From: Lachnospiraceae bacterium
GTDB taxonomy: Bacteria > Bacillota > Clostridia > Lachnospirales > Lachnospiraceae
Direction of reading: 5' to 3'
Assembly: GCA_016286035.1 (NCBI GenBank)
Contig: JAEERY010000087.1
Location: 1 to 64,000 of the forward strand
DNA length: 64,000 nucleotides
A program made the translations under genes and the position numbers. The notes beneath the pieces were generated by a model, which was not told the DNA's origin, did not search any database, and saw nothing but the letters and a program-made list of their open reading frames with translations. This document shows positions 8,156-16,299 of this stretch, piece after piece; the stretch's first letter is position 1; each line of letters begins with the position of its first letter.

Positions 8156-9614
8156 GATTTTGGAAAAGATACCGTTAAAAAAACTATTCATATTGAGTAT
8201 TGCGTATTCAATACTTTATACTTTCTGCCTGTACGATAACTACAGCGGGATAACATTCCCATTCTTTATAGTCGGGACCATCGGATTCTTTGTTTACTAT
8301 ATGAAAATCATGGGTAAGCCAATAAAGAGATTTTCATATTTTTATCTGACGGCGATCTTTCTGATGGGCGTTGATATATGCATAACTTTTAACGAGGTAC
8401 TGGCTGTTTTTAACAGGTGTTTTATTTTTGTGCTCTTTTTTATGCTTTTTCTTCACAATATATATGATGACAGTACCTGGGATGTGTCAAGATATCTGAC
8501 CGGGATATGCAGATTCTGTTTATCGGCGATCGGTTTTATATGGCAGCCTTTCAAAGATGTGGCATCAGTTTTAAAAAGGGACAGGGAAGAAGAGGCTAAT
8601 GATGAAAATGCGGTTTCAAATAAGTCAAAGGTCAGAGGAAACATCTGGTATGTTTTGATAGGCCTTGCGATATCGGTTCCTCTGTTATGCGTGATACTTC
8701 CCCTGCTTTTATCTTCGGATATCATATTTTCAAATACAATGGAAGATATATTCTCGTTTGCATGGGATCTTGATGTAACGATTCTTTTTATGCTGATCGG
8801 AGTATTCTTTATGGCATATGCGATGATCTACAGACTTACGAGCCGTATGAATGAGCTTGATATTCCCGTAGCGGATAAGCGTGTACACAATCCGGTCATC
8901 GCGATAACGGTAAATACGGTTCTCCTTTTAGTATATCTTATGTACTGTGTGATCCAGATAGTGTTCTTATTCATGAGAAACGGTCAGCTTCCTGAAGGTT
9001 ATACATATACGCAGTATGCACATGAGGGATTCTTCCAGCTTGTATTTGTGTGCATCATAAACATTGTGCTTGTGCTCATATGCCGTAAGTATTCAAGAGA
9101 CAGTCTTGCACTTAAGCTCATCCTGTGTGTGATATCTGCATGCACATATATAATGATCGCATCGAGTGCGTACAGGATGTATCTGTATATAGATGCGTAT
9201 AAGCTTACTTTCCTTCGTATATATGTATTATGGGCGCTGATTGTCATGGCAGTGATAATGGCGGGAGTGATAGTGTATCTGTTTGATCCCGGTATGGCAT
9301 TTGTGAAGTATGTCGTGGTGGCATTCATAAGCTTATGGATAGTGTTTGCATATTCAAATCCGGATAACACGATAGCCAAATACAACATACAGTATCATGA
9401 CGATGACGATTACATATGCAGGCTTTCATATGATGCGCTTCCTGCCATAGAGGAATACGGTGGTGAAGATTTCATATATTCTTACATGACAACATACGAT
9501 ACATATTCAAAGAAGAAGCTGGCAAAAAACAAGATCAAGATCAGGGAATGGAATTACTCAAAGTGGAGAGCAAAAAATATAGTAACAACCTATGATTCAT
9601 GGAAGACAGAGTGA
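8145..9614 (+). CDS. DUF4173/DUF4153-type polytopic membrane protein
   Basis: The 489-residue protein has about 11-12 hydrophobic segments and the family-typical motifs YTQYAHEGFFQLVF and SAYRMYLYIDAYKLTFLRIY. A cytoplasmic linker rich in charged residues lies around 148-168, and a charged tail of about 80 residues follows the last segment. The function of the family is not established. The ATG at 8145 follows GGAGG at nine bases spacing and lies inside the regulator gene; the track-like upstream ATG at 8127 has no such site. Its position last in the DUF2975 and Xre operon suggests a shared membrane-related role, and a terminator ends the unit. Confidence 0.8.
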   Translation: MNNEILEKIPLKKLFILSIAYSILYTFCLYDNYSGITFPFFIVGTIGFFVYYMKIMGKPIKRFSYFYLTAIFLMGVDICITFNEVLAVFNRCFIFVLFFMLFLHNIYDDSTWDVSRYLTGICRFCLSAIGFIWQPFKDVASVLKRDREEEANDENAVSNKSKVRGNIWYVLIGLAISVPLLCVILPLLLSSDIIFSNTMEDIFSFAWDLDVTILFMLIGVFFMAYAMIYRLTSRMNELDIPVADKRVHNPVIAITVNTVLLLVYLMYCVIQIVFLFMRNGQLPEGYTYTQYAHEGFFQLVFVCIINIVLVLICRKYSRDSLALKLILCVISACTYIMIASSAYRMYLYIDAYKLTFLRIYVLWALIVMAVIMAGVIVYLFDPGMAFVKYVVVAFISLWIVFAYSNPDNTIAKYNIQYHDDDDYICRLSYDALPAIEEYGGEDFIYSYMTTYDTYSKKKLAKNKIKIREWNYSKWRAKNIVTTYDSWKTE

Positions 9615-9637
9615 TCAAATACAGGTTAAACGTTTTT

Positions 9638-9673
9638 AATGCGGAGGGGCTTAAAACTCCTTCGCATTTTTTT
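9638..9673 (+). terminator. Rho-independent terminator of the DUF2975-Xre-DUF4173 operon
   Basis: AATGCGGAGGGG at 9638-9649 pairs with CTCCTTCGCATT at 9657-9668, with two G-U pairs and a seven-base loop, followed by a run of seven T. Confidence 0.9.
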
Positions 9674-9804
9674 GTTCTAATTGTGGATATTATTGCCACT
9701 TTTGCCATATATGTTTGAATTGAAGTGACAAAAGTGATATTATAAATTTGATATTTTGTGCACATTAGTCGTTAGTGTCACCGATCATATTAAATGGAGT
9801 TATT

Positions 9805-10149
9805 ATGTTAGAACAGCTTGAAGGTATCGATGTTGAACTTGGAATGTCATATTGCATGGATGATGAGGACTTCTACAGAGAGGTTTTAGAGGAGTATGTC
9901 AATTCCGATAAGAGTGAAGAGATCGAGGATCTGTTCAATAAAGGTGACTGGGAGAATTACCGTATAAAGGTTCATGCGGTAAAGAGTACTTCCTTAACGA
10001 TAGGGGCAAAAGAGCTTTACGATGAGGCACTTCAGTTAGAGAATGCATGTAAGGCTTCTGATATAGATACCATAATCGATCTGCACGGATGTTGTATGAT
10101 GGATTATAAAAATGTGCTCGATATCGTTAAAAATGCATTGAAGGCATGA
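9805..10149 (+). CDS. Histidine phosphotransfer (HPt) domain protein
   Basis: This 114-residue protein is a single HPt four-helix bundle. The phospho-accepting His57 sits in KVHAVKSTSLTIGA, matching the HPt consensus H-x-LKG(S)-x-x-x-x-(I/L)GA closely. It would relay phosphate between a hybrid kinase and a response regulator. The response regulator begins 54 bases downstream and is the obvious partner, although no histidine kinase is encoded in the window. The start at 9805 has TGGAG upstream. Confidence 0.85.
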   Translation: MLEQLEGIDVELGMSYCMDDEDFYREVLEEYVNSDKSEEIEDLFNKGDWENYRIKVHAVKSTSLTIGAKELYDEALQLENACKASDIDTIIDLHGCCMMDYKNVLDIVKNALKA

Positions 10150-10203
10150 TCGCTTAGGGATATATTTGGTGAGGTTATACGGCAGGGCTCCTGTCGGGTT
10201 AAG

Positions 10204-12273
10204 ATGAGAGATTTTTTTAGCGAAAAGGCGGACATCATCATTGTAGATGACGAACCGTTAAACAGGAAAATTGCATCCAGGATGCTGGCGGGAAGATTCG
10301 ACATCAGAGAAGCGGGTTCCGGTGAGGAAGCGCTTGAACTGGTAAAGGAAAAGAAACCCGATCTGATCCTTCTTGATGTACATATGCCGGGGATGAACGG
10401 TCATGATGTCATTAACAGTCTTAAGGCTGTGGACGAGACATTTGACATCCCTGTTGTTTTTGTGACTGCAGATGATGACAGAGAGACAGAGGCAAACGGT
10501 CTTATGGAGGGTGCGGATGACTTTATCACCAAGCCTTTCAGACAGGATATACTGATTCAGCGTATATCGCGAATCATCGAACTTCATTTCCTTCAGTCTA
10601 ATCTTAAGGAGGAAGTGGCAAGGCAGACGGCCAAGGCAGAAGAGAGAAGCCGTAAGATCGAGCAGATGTCTCTTCAGACCATACATACTCTGGCTAATGC
10701 GATCGATGCCAAGGATCCGTATACCAAGGGACATTCCGCAAGGGTGAGTCAGTATTCTGTTATGATGGCTGAAGCACTCGGCTGGGACAAGGATAAGGTT
10801 GAGAACCTAAGATATGCTGCGCTTTTGCATGACATAGGCAAGATAGGTGTTCCCGATTCCATCCTTAACAATCCGAAGAAATTAAGTGATGCCGAATACA
10901 GCATCATAAAGGGTCACGCCAACATGGGTGGCGATATATTAAAGAACAGGATGATGGTCGAAGGCGCAGAGGATGTTGCAAGAAGTCATCATGAGCGTTT
11001 TGACGGTTCGGGTTATCCGAGAGGACTTGAAGGAGAGGCTATATCCGAACAGGCAAGGATCGTATCCATAGCGGATGCTTTTGATGCCATGAGTTCAAAG
11101 CGTATATACAGAAGAGCTTACAGTTTTGATTTTATAAGAAATGAGCTTATTGAAGGCAAAGGCAAGCAGTTTGATCCATACCTTGTCGATGTTTTCATAG
11201 GTCTGTGGGATCACGGCCTTTTGGATGTGATCCTAAAGAATGATTCCGTAGAGGAAGATGACGGTATGGAGGCATCTTCGGCACTTCTTCAGGAAGTAAT
11301 GGAAAGCTTCGTTGCTCAAAACGGTGCCGATGATATAGACATCACGACCGGTATAATGAGCAGGACCACCGGTGAAGCAGCCATAGCCCAGGTGATGCAG
11401 GAAGAGAACGGATGCTTCATATTCTTTGACGTGGATAATCTTAAAAAGATAAATGACACTAACGGACATAAAGCAGGTGACAGAGTCTTAAAACTCATGG
11501 GTGATACGCTCATAGCAAACAGTGAGAACAGTTTATGCTGCAGACTCGGCGGTGATGAGTTCCTCTTCTTTATGAAGAATGTGACCAAGGATGAGGCCGA
11601 GCAGAAGGTTCAAAAGATCATCAATGAGTTTGTTGAAAAGAAAAACGAGGATGCGGAGATAGCGGTCGCATCACTCTCAGCCGGCCTTATAATGTCGACT
11701 CCTGCCGATACATATGCGGAAGCCTACAATAAAGCCGACAAGGCGCTTTACCACGTAAAGCAAAACGGTAAGGACGGATACAGTTTTTATAACAGTGATT
11801 CGGAATCCGCAAGAAACGAAAAAGTAGATATAAACAGACTGGTAAACGGCATCAAGAACAGCGGCAGCTATGAAGGCGCCATGGATGTTGAATACAGACA
11901 GTTTGCGAAACTCTTTGAATACATAGCAAATCTCGAAAAGAGATATGCTCATCCCTTCAAACTTGTGATGATAACCCTTGAAGCCAGTGATGAGGATTCG
12001 CCTCGTATGGATGAGCTTGAGGATGCGATGTTTTGTATGGAACAGTCTATAAGACAGACTGTCAGAAATGTCGACATTGTCACAAGATACAGCAGACAGC
12101 AGTTTCTTGTTATCCTTCTCGTGCCCGATATAGAGGGCGTCAAGCTGGTTGTAGAGAGGATATTCAGGGGATATTACAAGATGAACAGAAGCGGTGCGTT
12201 TACACCGTCATATTCCATAGCGGATATGGACAGCAACAAGGAGAAAGACAATGAGAACCGGAATGGGGTATGA
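10204..12273 (+). CDS. Response regulator with HD-GYP and GGDEF domains plus a degenerate C-terminal GGDEF-like domain
   Basis: This is a 689-residue cyclic-di-GMP signalling protein. The receiver domain (1-125) has the acidic pair in IIIVDDE, Asp58 in LLDVHMPG as phosphorylation site and Lys110. An HD-GYP phosphodiesterase domain follows: LLHDIGKIG with H209-D210, and [11 protein letters not shown] at 262-272. A GGDEF cyclase domain has [16 protein letters not shown] at 408-421 and an intact RLGGDEF at 447-453. I see no RxxD inhibitory site in front of it. Residues about 555-670 look like a second, degenerate diguanylate-cyclase fold with no GGDEF signature. The combination of intact cyclase and phosphodiesterase suggests a switchable enzyme controlled by the receiver and probably the upstream HPt protein. 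The ribosome site is weak. The end overlaps ispF by 23 bases. Confidence 0.88.
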   Translation: MRDFFSEKADIIIVDDEPLNRKIASRMLAGRFDIREAGSGEEALELVKEKKPDLILLDVHMPGMNGHDVINSLKAVDETFDIPVVFVTADDDRETEANGLMEGADDFITKPFRQDILIQRISRIIELHFLQSNLKEEVARQTAKAEERSRKIEQMSLQTIHTLANAIDAKDPYTKGHSARVSQYSVMMAEALGWDKDKVENLRYAALLHDIGKIGVPDSILNNPKKLSDAEYSIIKGHANMGGDILKNRMMVEGAEDVARSHHERFDGSGYPRGLEGEAISEQARIVSIADAFDAMSSKRIYRRAYSFDFIRNELIEGKGKQFDPYLVDVFIGLWDHGLLDVILKNDSVEEDDGMEASSALLQEVMESFVAQNGADDIDITTGIMSRTTGEAAIAQVMQEENGCFIFFDVDNLKKINDTNGHKAGDRVLKLMGDTLIANSENSLCCRLGGDEFLFFMKNVTKDEAEQKVQKIINEFVEKKNEDAEIAVASLSAGLIMSTPADTYAEAYNKADKALYHVKQNGKDGYSFYNSDSESARNEKVDINRLVNGIKNSGSYEGAMDVEYRQFAKLFEYIANLEKRYAHPFKLVMITLEASDEDSPRMDELEDAMFCMEQSIRQTVRNVDIVTRYSRQQFLVILLVPDIEGVKLVVERIFRGYYKMNRSGAFTPSYSIADMDSNKEKDNENRNGV

Positions 12274-12787
12274 TGTCCACAAACTGGTGGAAGGAAGAGA
12301 CCTTATAATAGGCGGAGTAAAGATTCCGTATGAAAAGGGTCTTTTGGGACACTCGGACGCAGATGTTTTATTACATGCCATATCGGATTCGCTGCTTGGA
12401 GCAGCGGCCTTAGGGGATATAGGAAAGCATTTTCCCGATACCGATGAAAGGTATAAAGGAGCAGACAGCCTTGAACTCTTAAAACAGGTAGGAAAGATGC
12501 TTGATGATGAGCATTATATAATCCAGAATATAGATGCTACCATAGTGGCGCAGGCACCGAAGATGAGACCGTATATCGATTCGATGCGATGTAAGATCGC
12601 AGATGCGCTTTCAATAGATATAGGTCAGGTAAATGTAAAAGCTACCACGGAAGAAGGAATGGGATTTACAGGAAGCGGTGACGGAATATCGGCTTTTTCG
12701 ATATGTCTGCTTGAAAATCCTGCAGATTTTGCTACTATGGATGTAACGGCCGGCTGCGCGGGATGTGCATGTAATCCGGTCAGATAA
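12251..12787 (+). CDS. ispF: 2-C-methyl-D-erythritol 2,4-cyclodiphosphate synthase
   Basis: IspF cyclises 4-diphosphocytidyl-methylerythritol 2-phosphate in the MEP isoprenoid pathway. The metal-binding residues D8 and H10 are in GYDVHKL and H42 is in [10 protein letters not shown], and the substrate-binding [19 protein letters not shown] is intact. The 178 residues exceed the usual 155-160 because of a C-terminal extension ending in [10 protein letters not shown], a small Cys-rich tail of unknown use. The start overlaps the preceding signalling gene; an AAGGAG lies in front of the ATG. It is the first gene of a compact run with cysS, mrnC, rlmB and sigH. Confidence 0.95.
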   Translation: MRTGMGYDVHKLVEGRDLIIGGVKIPYEKGLLGHSDADVLLHAISDSLLGAAALGDIGKHFPDTDERYKGADSLELLKQVGKMLDDEHYIIQNIDATIVAQAPKMRPYIDSMRCKIADALSIDIGQVNVKATTEEGMGFTGSGDGISAFSICLLENPADFATMDVTAGCAGCACNPVR

Positions 12788-12804
12788 GAGGGAGATATAA
12801 AAAG

Positions 12805-14214
12805 ATGAAGATTTACAACACGCTTAACAAGAGAAAAGAGGAATTCTTTCCGCAGAGAGTCGGACATGTTTCGATGTATGTATGCGGTCCCACTGTCTAC
12901 AACCTTATACATATAGGAAATGCCAGACCGATGATCGTGTTTGACGCATTCAGAAGATTTTTGGAGTATAAGGGAATCGAAGTTAATTATGTGTCCAACT
13001 TTACAGATGTGGACGACAAGATCATAAAGAAGGCACAGGAAGAGGGAGTTGATCCTACAGTCATTTCGGAAAGATATATAGAAGAATGCAAGAAGGATAT
13101 GGAAGCTTTAAATATAAAGCCTGCCACAGTACATCCCAAGGCTACGGAAGAGATAGACGAGATGCTTGCTCTTATCGATGAGCTGGTATTAAAGGATCAT
13201 GCTTATGTGGCAAAGGACGGAACGGTTTATTTCAGGACCAGATCCTTCAAGGAATACGGAAAGCTTTCTCATAAGAACCTGGATGATCTTGAGGCAGGTA
13301 ACAGGGAACTCTTGGTTTCAGGTGAGGAACAGAAGGAAGATCCGCTTGATTTTGTTTTATGGAAGCCTAAGAAGGACGGAGAGCCTTACTGGGATTCATT
13401 CTACTGCCAGGGAAGACCCGGATGGCATATCGAATGTTCAGCAATGAGCAGGAAGTATCTTGGAGAGACCATAGACATACATGCCGGCGGAGAAGATCTG
13501 ATCTTCCCTCATCATGAGAATGAGATAGCTCAGTCTGAGTCATGCAGCGGACAGACATTTGCAAGATACTGGATGCACAATGCATTCCTAAATATAGACA
13601 ATAAGAAGATGAGCAAGTCTACGGGTAACTTCTTTACCGTAAGAGACATCTTACGCAGATATGAGCCTATGGTACTCAGATTCTTTATGCTGTCTGCACA
13701 TTACAGAAGCCCGCTTAATTTCTCCGATGAGCTTATGGAATCGGCAAAGAATTCACTCGACAGGATCCGTACCTGCGTGGATAAGCTGACAAATGCCATA
13801 AATATGTCTGAAGGGACCATGCTTGCGCGTAATGAGTATGCGATCGTTGACGGCTTGAGCAAATACAAGATGCAATTTGAGGAAGCCATGGGTGATGACA
13901 ACAATACCGCTACGGCTATCTCTACGATATTTGAACTTGTAAAGTACATCAACGTAAACATGATAGAGATGTCCACAAAAGAAGGTTTCACAAGAATGAA
14001 GGATATGCTCCTTTTGCTTTGCGATATCTTGGGCCTCATTGTGGAGAAGAAAGAAGAAGTACTTGATGAAGACATAGAAAAGCTCATAGATGAACGCCAG
14101 AAGGCAAGGACTGAAAAGAACTTTGCAAGAGCCGATGAGATCAGAAAGCAGCTGCTTGACATGGGTATTGTGCTTGAGGATACGAGAGAGGGCGTAACGT
14201 GGAAGAGAGCTTAA
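12805..14214 (+). CDS. cysS: Cysteinyl-tRNA synthetase
   Basis: This 469-residue class I synthetase charges tRNA-Cys. The zinc-binding and HIGH region [16 protein letters not shown] is at residues 28-43, the second zinc site [10 protein letters not shown] lies near 207, and the KMSKSTGN loop near 267. The C-terminal anticodon-binding region ends in the usual GVTWKR. Length is standard for the family. The gene lies 17 bases after ispF, and its last 16 bases overlap the GTG start of mrnC. Confidence 0.97.
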   Translation: MKIYNTLNKRKEEFFPQRVGHVSMYVCGPTVYNLIHIGNARPMIVFDAFRRFLEYKGIEVNYVSNFTDVDDKIIKKAQEEGVDPTVISERYIEECKKDMEALNIKPATVHPKATEEIDEMLALIDELVLKDHAYVAKDGTVYFRTRSFKEYGKLSHKNLDDLEAGNRELLVSGEEQKEDPLDFVLWKPKKDGEPYWDSFYCQGRPGWHIECSAMSRKYLGETIDIHAGGEDLIFPHHENEIAQSESCSGQTFARYWMHNAFLNIDNKKMSKSTGNFFTVRDILRRYEPMVLRFFMLSAHYRSPLNFSDELMESAKNSLDRIRTCVDKLTNAINMSEGTMLARNEYAIVDGLSKYKMQFEEAMGDDNNTATAISTIFELVKYINVNMIEMSTKEGFTRMKDMLLLLCDILGLIVEKKEEVLDEDIEKLIDERQKARTEKNFARADEIRKQLLDMGIVLEDTREGVTWKRA

Positions 14215-14669
14215 GTCTTCTTAACAAAATAAAGAAAGAATTTGAACTTGAAGAGGTGGATATTAATACATATTCACCTCTTACGCTTGCTTTTATAGGA
14301 GATTGCATCTTTGATCTTGTGATAAGGACTGCGCTCGTATGCAGCGGAAACCGACAGACGCAGAAGCTTCACAAGGATAAATCGGGCATCGTAAAAGCAA
14401 AGAGCCAGGCGGATATGATAGATGCCATATCAAAAGAGCTTAGCGATGCCGAGGAAAGCTGGTATCGCAGAGGGCGAAACGCAAAATCCTATTCCGTGGC
14501 AAAGAATGCCTCTGTCAATGATTACAGAAAAGCCACTGGGTTTGAGACTCTTATGGGGTATCTGTATATTACCGGACAGGATGACAGGATGCTTGAGCTT
14601 ACAAAGAAGGCTCTTACACTATGCGGATACATAGATGTTATTGAAAAGAATAACGGAGAACAGGTATGA
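14199..14669 (+). CDS. mrnC: Mini-ribonuclease III
   Basis: MrnC is a compact RNase III-type endonuclease lacking the double-stranded RNA-binding domain; in Bacillus it matures 23S rRNA. The 156-residue product has LAFIGDCIFDLVIR with the catalytic-region Asp, the conserved KSGIVKAKSQADM and RRGRNAKS segments, and GFETLMGYLYITG with the second acidic site. It starts with GTG at 14199 inside the end of cysS and its stop overlaps the start of rlmB, so translation is probably coupled. The cysS-mrnC-rlmB order is conserved in Firmicutes. Confidence 0.95.
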   Translation: MEESLSLLNKIKKEFELEEVDINTYSPLTLAFIGDCIFDLVIRTALVCSGNRQTQKLHKDKSGIVKAKSQADMIDAISKELSDAEESWYRRGRNAKSYSVAKNASVNDYRKATGFETLMGYLYITGQDDRMLELTKKALTLCGYIDVIEKNNGEQV

Positions 14670-15400
14670 ACGAGACTATTATAGAGGGACGAAATCCCGT
14701 AATAGAAGCGATAAGGGCAGGAAAGCCTATCGATAAACTATATATCCTTGACGGATGTAACGACGGACCGGTCGCTACCATAAAGAGAGAAGCTAAGAAG
14801 AAAGACATATATGTTAAGTATGTAGCCAAGGAAAGACTCGATCAGCTTTCCGAAACGGGAAAGCATCAGGGAGTGATCGCATATACGGCTGCATATGAGT
14901 ACAGTGAACTTGAAGATATATTCGCTCTTGCTCAGAAGAGGAATGAGGCACCGTTTGTGATCATCCTTGACAACATAGAGGATCCTCATAATCTGGGAGC
15001 CATAATCAGAACGGCAAATCTTTCCGGGGCTCACGGTGTGATAATCCCCAAGAACAGGGCTGTGGGACTTACTGCAACGGTAGCAAAGGCAAGTGCTGGA
15101 GCGATAAATTACACACCTGTTGTCAGAGTCACAAATATAGTGAGAACCATAGATGAACTGAAAAAACAGGGAATGTGGTTTGTATGTGCAGATATGGAAG
15201 GGACTCTTATGTATGATCTCGATCTAAAGGGGTCGATAGGTCTTGTCATCGGAAATGAGGGAGAGGGGGTATCAAGGCTTGTAAAAGAGAACTGTGACAT
15301 GATCGCTTCTATCCCCATGAAGGGTGATATAGATTCGCTCAATGCATCTGTTGCATGCGGTGTACTGGCTTACGAGATAGTAAGACAGAGATTGAAGTAG
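14666..15400 (+). CDS. rlmB: 23S rRNA (guanosine-2'-O-)-methyltransferase, TrmH/SpoU family
   Basis: This 244-residue SPOUT methyltransferase has an N-terminal substrate-binding domain starting IIEGRNPVIEAIR and the three SpoU motifs: LDNIEDPHNLGAIIRTA, GLVIGNEGEGVSRL and IPMKGDIDSLNASVACGV, which build the knotted SAM site. By family and by position after mrnC it most likely 2'-O-methylates 23S rRNA at the RlmB position, but closely related TrmH-type enzymes cannot be separated without alignment. Its start overlaps the mrnC stop by four bases. Confidence 0.9.
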   Translation: MNETIIEGRNPVIEAIRAGKPIDKLYILDGCNDGPVATIKREAKKKDIYVKYVAKERLDQLSETGKHQGVIAYTAAYEYSELEDIFALAQKRNEAPFVIILDNIEDPHNLGAIIRTANLSGAHGVIIPKNRAVGLTATVAKASAGAINYTPVVRVTNIVRTIDELKKQGMWFVCADMEGTLMYDLDLKGSIGLVIGNEGEGVSRLVKENCDMIASIPMKGDIDSLNASVACGVLAYEIVRQRLK

Positions 15401-15411
15401 GTTGAAATATT

Positions 15412-16023
15412 TTGGATAATACATACGCTAAACTGACTGATGAAGAACTGATAATGCGCATGCGTGAAGAAGACCCACGCATAGTGGATATTATCATAGA
15501 CAAATACAAGGACATGGTAAGGGTAAAGGCAAGATCCATGTATATTCTGGGTGCCGAACCCGAAGATCTTATCCAGGAAGGAATGATCGGACTGTTCAAG
15601 GCAATAAGGGATTATGACATGGGAAGGGATGCTTCGTTTGCCACGTTTGCGACTCTTTGTGTTAACAGGCAGATGTATAATGCTATCCAGGCAGCAGGCA
15701 GGCAGAAGCATATGCCGCTTAATTCATACATTTCACTGTATGGGGACAAGGAAGGAAACGACGGTAACGAGACCGGATTGCCCGACAACGTGGTTTCTTC
15801 ACCGGATCTTAATCCGGAACAGCTTGTTATAGACAGGGAGAATGTCATAAACCTCGAAAAGGCGATAGATGAGAACTTAAGCAAGATGGAGAAGCAGGTT
15901 TTGGAACTGTCTATGACCGGTATGAGCTATACCGAGATAGCAAAGGTGCTTGGAGTCGATGAAAAGTCAACGGATAATGCACTTCAGAGAGCACGTGCAA
16001 AGGTAAAGAAACTGGTTTTCTAA
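15412..16023 (+). CDS. sigH: RNA polymerase sigma factor SigH-type
   Basis: This is a 203-residue sigma-70 family factor of the sigma-H/30 group. Region 2 shows DLIQEGMIGLFKAIRDYD and FATLCVNRQMYNAIQAA; the C-terminal region 4 shows LSKMEKQVLELSMTGMSYTE with the helix-turn-helix YTEIAKVLGVDEKSTDNAL. The position behind rlmB is the usual one for sigH in Clostridia. The start is a TTG at 15412 with a poor ribosome site (AGGTTG). The frame N-terminal to the next ATG is conserved-looking (KLTDEELIMRMR), so I keep the TTG. Whether this organism sporulates cannot be told from the window. Confidence 0.9.
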   Translation: MDNTYAKLTDEELIMRMREEDPRIVDIIIDKYKDMVRVKARSMYILGAEPEDLIQEGMIGLFKAIRDYDMGRDASFATFATLCVNRQMYNAIQAAGRQKHMPLNSYISLYGDKEGNDGNETGLPDNVVSSPDLNPEQLVIDRENVINLEKAIDENLSKMEKQVLELSMTGMSYTEIAKVLGVDEKSTDNALQRARAKVKKLVF

Positions 16024-16201
16024 AATTTTTCTAAAATAATCGTACTTTTATTGAAATTGCGGATTTTCATGGTAAAATTTATTTTGCGTTGTTTATCCGT
16101 GAATAAACGGGAAATAATGTTATGAGTGTGGGAGATATTGCTATTGTTATGGGCGATATTTCTCTTTTTTTGTGCAAATTAGCGAAAGATAACTCGACAT
16201 A

Positions 16202-16229
16202 TTGACAGCGGGTATCGCGGCTATATAAT
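16202..16229 (+). promoter_or_regulatory. Sigma-A-type promoter for the RND transporter
   Basis: TTGACA at 16202-16207 and TATAAT at 16224-16229, spacer 16 bases. It lies 71 bases before the start codon; no other gene is nearby. The rest of the 276-base gap from 16024 is AT-rich and shows no gene. Confidence 0.8.
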
Positions 16230-16238
16230 AGATATGAA

Positions 16239-16260
16239 CATATGAATAAACATTCATATG
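16239..16260. promoter_or_regulatory. Perfect palindrome at the transcription start, probable repressor operator
   Basis: CATATGAAT at 16239-16247 and ATTCATATG at 16252-16260 are exact inverted copies around AAAC. It sits about 10 bases after the -10 box, a position where a dimeric repressor would block initiation. The shape is typical of TetR or MarR sites, common in front of efflux genes, but no such regulator is encoded next to it. Confidence 0.6.
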
Positions 16261-16299
16261 AGATAACTGATTCACCCCCTATTATCAGGAGAAAGATTT

